Below are positions 63,651-64,000 of a stretch of DNA of 64,000 nucleotides, piece by piece (positions within the stretch are counted from its first letter, which is position 1; every line of letters begins with the position of its first letter). The notes beneath the pieces are model-generated. The model was not told where the DNA came from and searched no databases. It saw only the letters and a list, made by a program, of their open reading frames with translations. Both the position numbers and the translations under genes were made by a program. The stretch is from Dipteris shenzhenensis (taxonomy: Eukaryota > Polypodiophyta > Polypodiopsida > Gleicheniales): the NCBI GenBank assembly GCA_047967505.1, contig CM106538.1; one strand, 5' to 3'.

Positions 63651-64000
63651 ATGGATCAATCACCTATCCAGTGGGATTCACAAGATAGGGATGTACATCC
63701 AAAAGAGAGAAGTGTGCAGCAAACTCAACAAGAATTTGAACAGATGGTACGTGCTCGTATACAAGAGATGGAAAATCTCAGAAAGGAACCAAGGGCTCGG
63801 CATTTGTTTCAAGCAGAAGCTATGCCTAATGCAGTATATGACGTGCCAATGCCAGAGGCACACTCTCGTGTACAGCCCGAAAAAGAGAGATCTCATAGGG
63901 GACGGTCTCATAGCAGGAAGAGATCGAGGCATCATCACCGATCTCCTAGTCCATCACCGTCTACCTCGAGTTCGACTTCTGTATCTTCTTCTTCCTTATC
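63651..64000 (+). CDS. H2 gag, N-terminal part (runs off window)
   Basis: ATG at 63651 opens a frame with no stop to base 64000: MDQSPIQWDSQDRDVHPKER, then a charged helix (QQEFEQMVRARIQEMENLRK), then an Arg/Ser/His-rich stretch (HRGRSHSRKRSRHHHRSPSP, followed by a serine run). The helix-then-RS layout matches the gag remnant at 2000-2440. The RS-like part probably binds RNA; this is inference. The capsid region should follow to the right. Confidence 0.65.
   Translation, partial: MDQSPIQWDSQDRDVHPKERSVQQTQQEFEQMVRARIQEMENLRKEPRARHLFQAEAMPNAVYDVPMPEAHSRVQPEKERSHRGRSHSRKRSRHHHRSPSPSPSTSSSTSVSSSSL

Larger units (their letters stand above)
61155..64000 (+). mobile_element. Ty3/gypsy-type LTR element H2, 5' part
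   Basis: An LTR (61155-62247), PBS, a leader of about 1.4 kb, and the start of gag running off the right edge. Same family as the remnant at 1140-3560. Assigned to Ty3/gypsy from the capsid-like residues in that relative. Pol is outside the window. Confidence 0.75.

Overview
This is eukaryotic nuclear DNA from a land plant with a large, repeat-rich genome. A fern or a gymnosperm-like genome fits best, but the sequence alone does not settle which. The reasons are spliced minus-strand exons that closely match the plant protease DEGP7 (protease Do-like 7), introns of 8 to 15 kb filled with transposons, and plant-type Ty1/copia, Ty3/gypsy and LINE elements. No bacterial genes, rRNA, tRNA genes or CRISPR arrays were seen.

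Host gene. Ten exons of one DEGP7-like gene lie on the minus strand between 40608 and 179. They cover PDZ2, a long linker, the degenerate second protease domain, PDZ3 and the start of PDZ4. All exon phases agree, and the joined reading frame is about 632 codons. The N-terminal exons (active protease domain, PDZ1) were not found and probably lie right of base 64000. The C-terminal exon or exons lie left of base 1. Short introns of about 80 to 150 bp alternate with giant ones carrying nested transposons.

Layout. 1-336: DEGP7 exon. 337-15643: a 15.3 kb intron with a Ty3/gypsy gag-LTR remnant (about 1140-3560), LINE family A debris (4.5-6.26 kb), and a LINE family B copy (6.5-14.86 kb) split by copia element K1 (7710-13505). 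15644-20490: a cluster of six exons with modest introns. 20491-28642: an intron with family A LINEs, a copia integrase fragment and an unidentified coding remnant. 28643-29516: two exons. 29517-37995: an intron with a duplicated microsatellite, stacked LINE tails and the longest family A LINE (31.4-36.6 kb). 37996-40608: two exons. 40609-64000: upstream intron or flank with unassigned tandem repeats, a copia gag fragment split by gypsy element G1 (46252-52283), a 5' family A LINE piece (52.28-54.69 kb), copia element K2 (54.69-58.29 kb), LINE remnants, and the LTR, leader and gag start of a gypsy element (61155 to the right edge).

All transposon coding regions are broken by stops, frameshifts, deletions or internal duplications. 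The most unusual structure is a run of about 14 short palindromes in the gypsy LTR at 61405-61693, next to a TATA-like sequence. Their arm sequences differ from unit to unit while the pairing is mostly kept. Other notable items are a dense GTAC cluster in the K1 leader, duplications that hit catalytic segments of retroelement enzymes, and a template-switch-like integrase deletion in K2.
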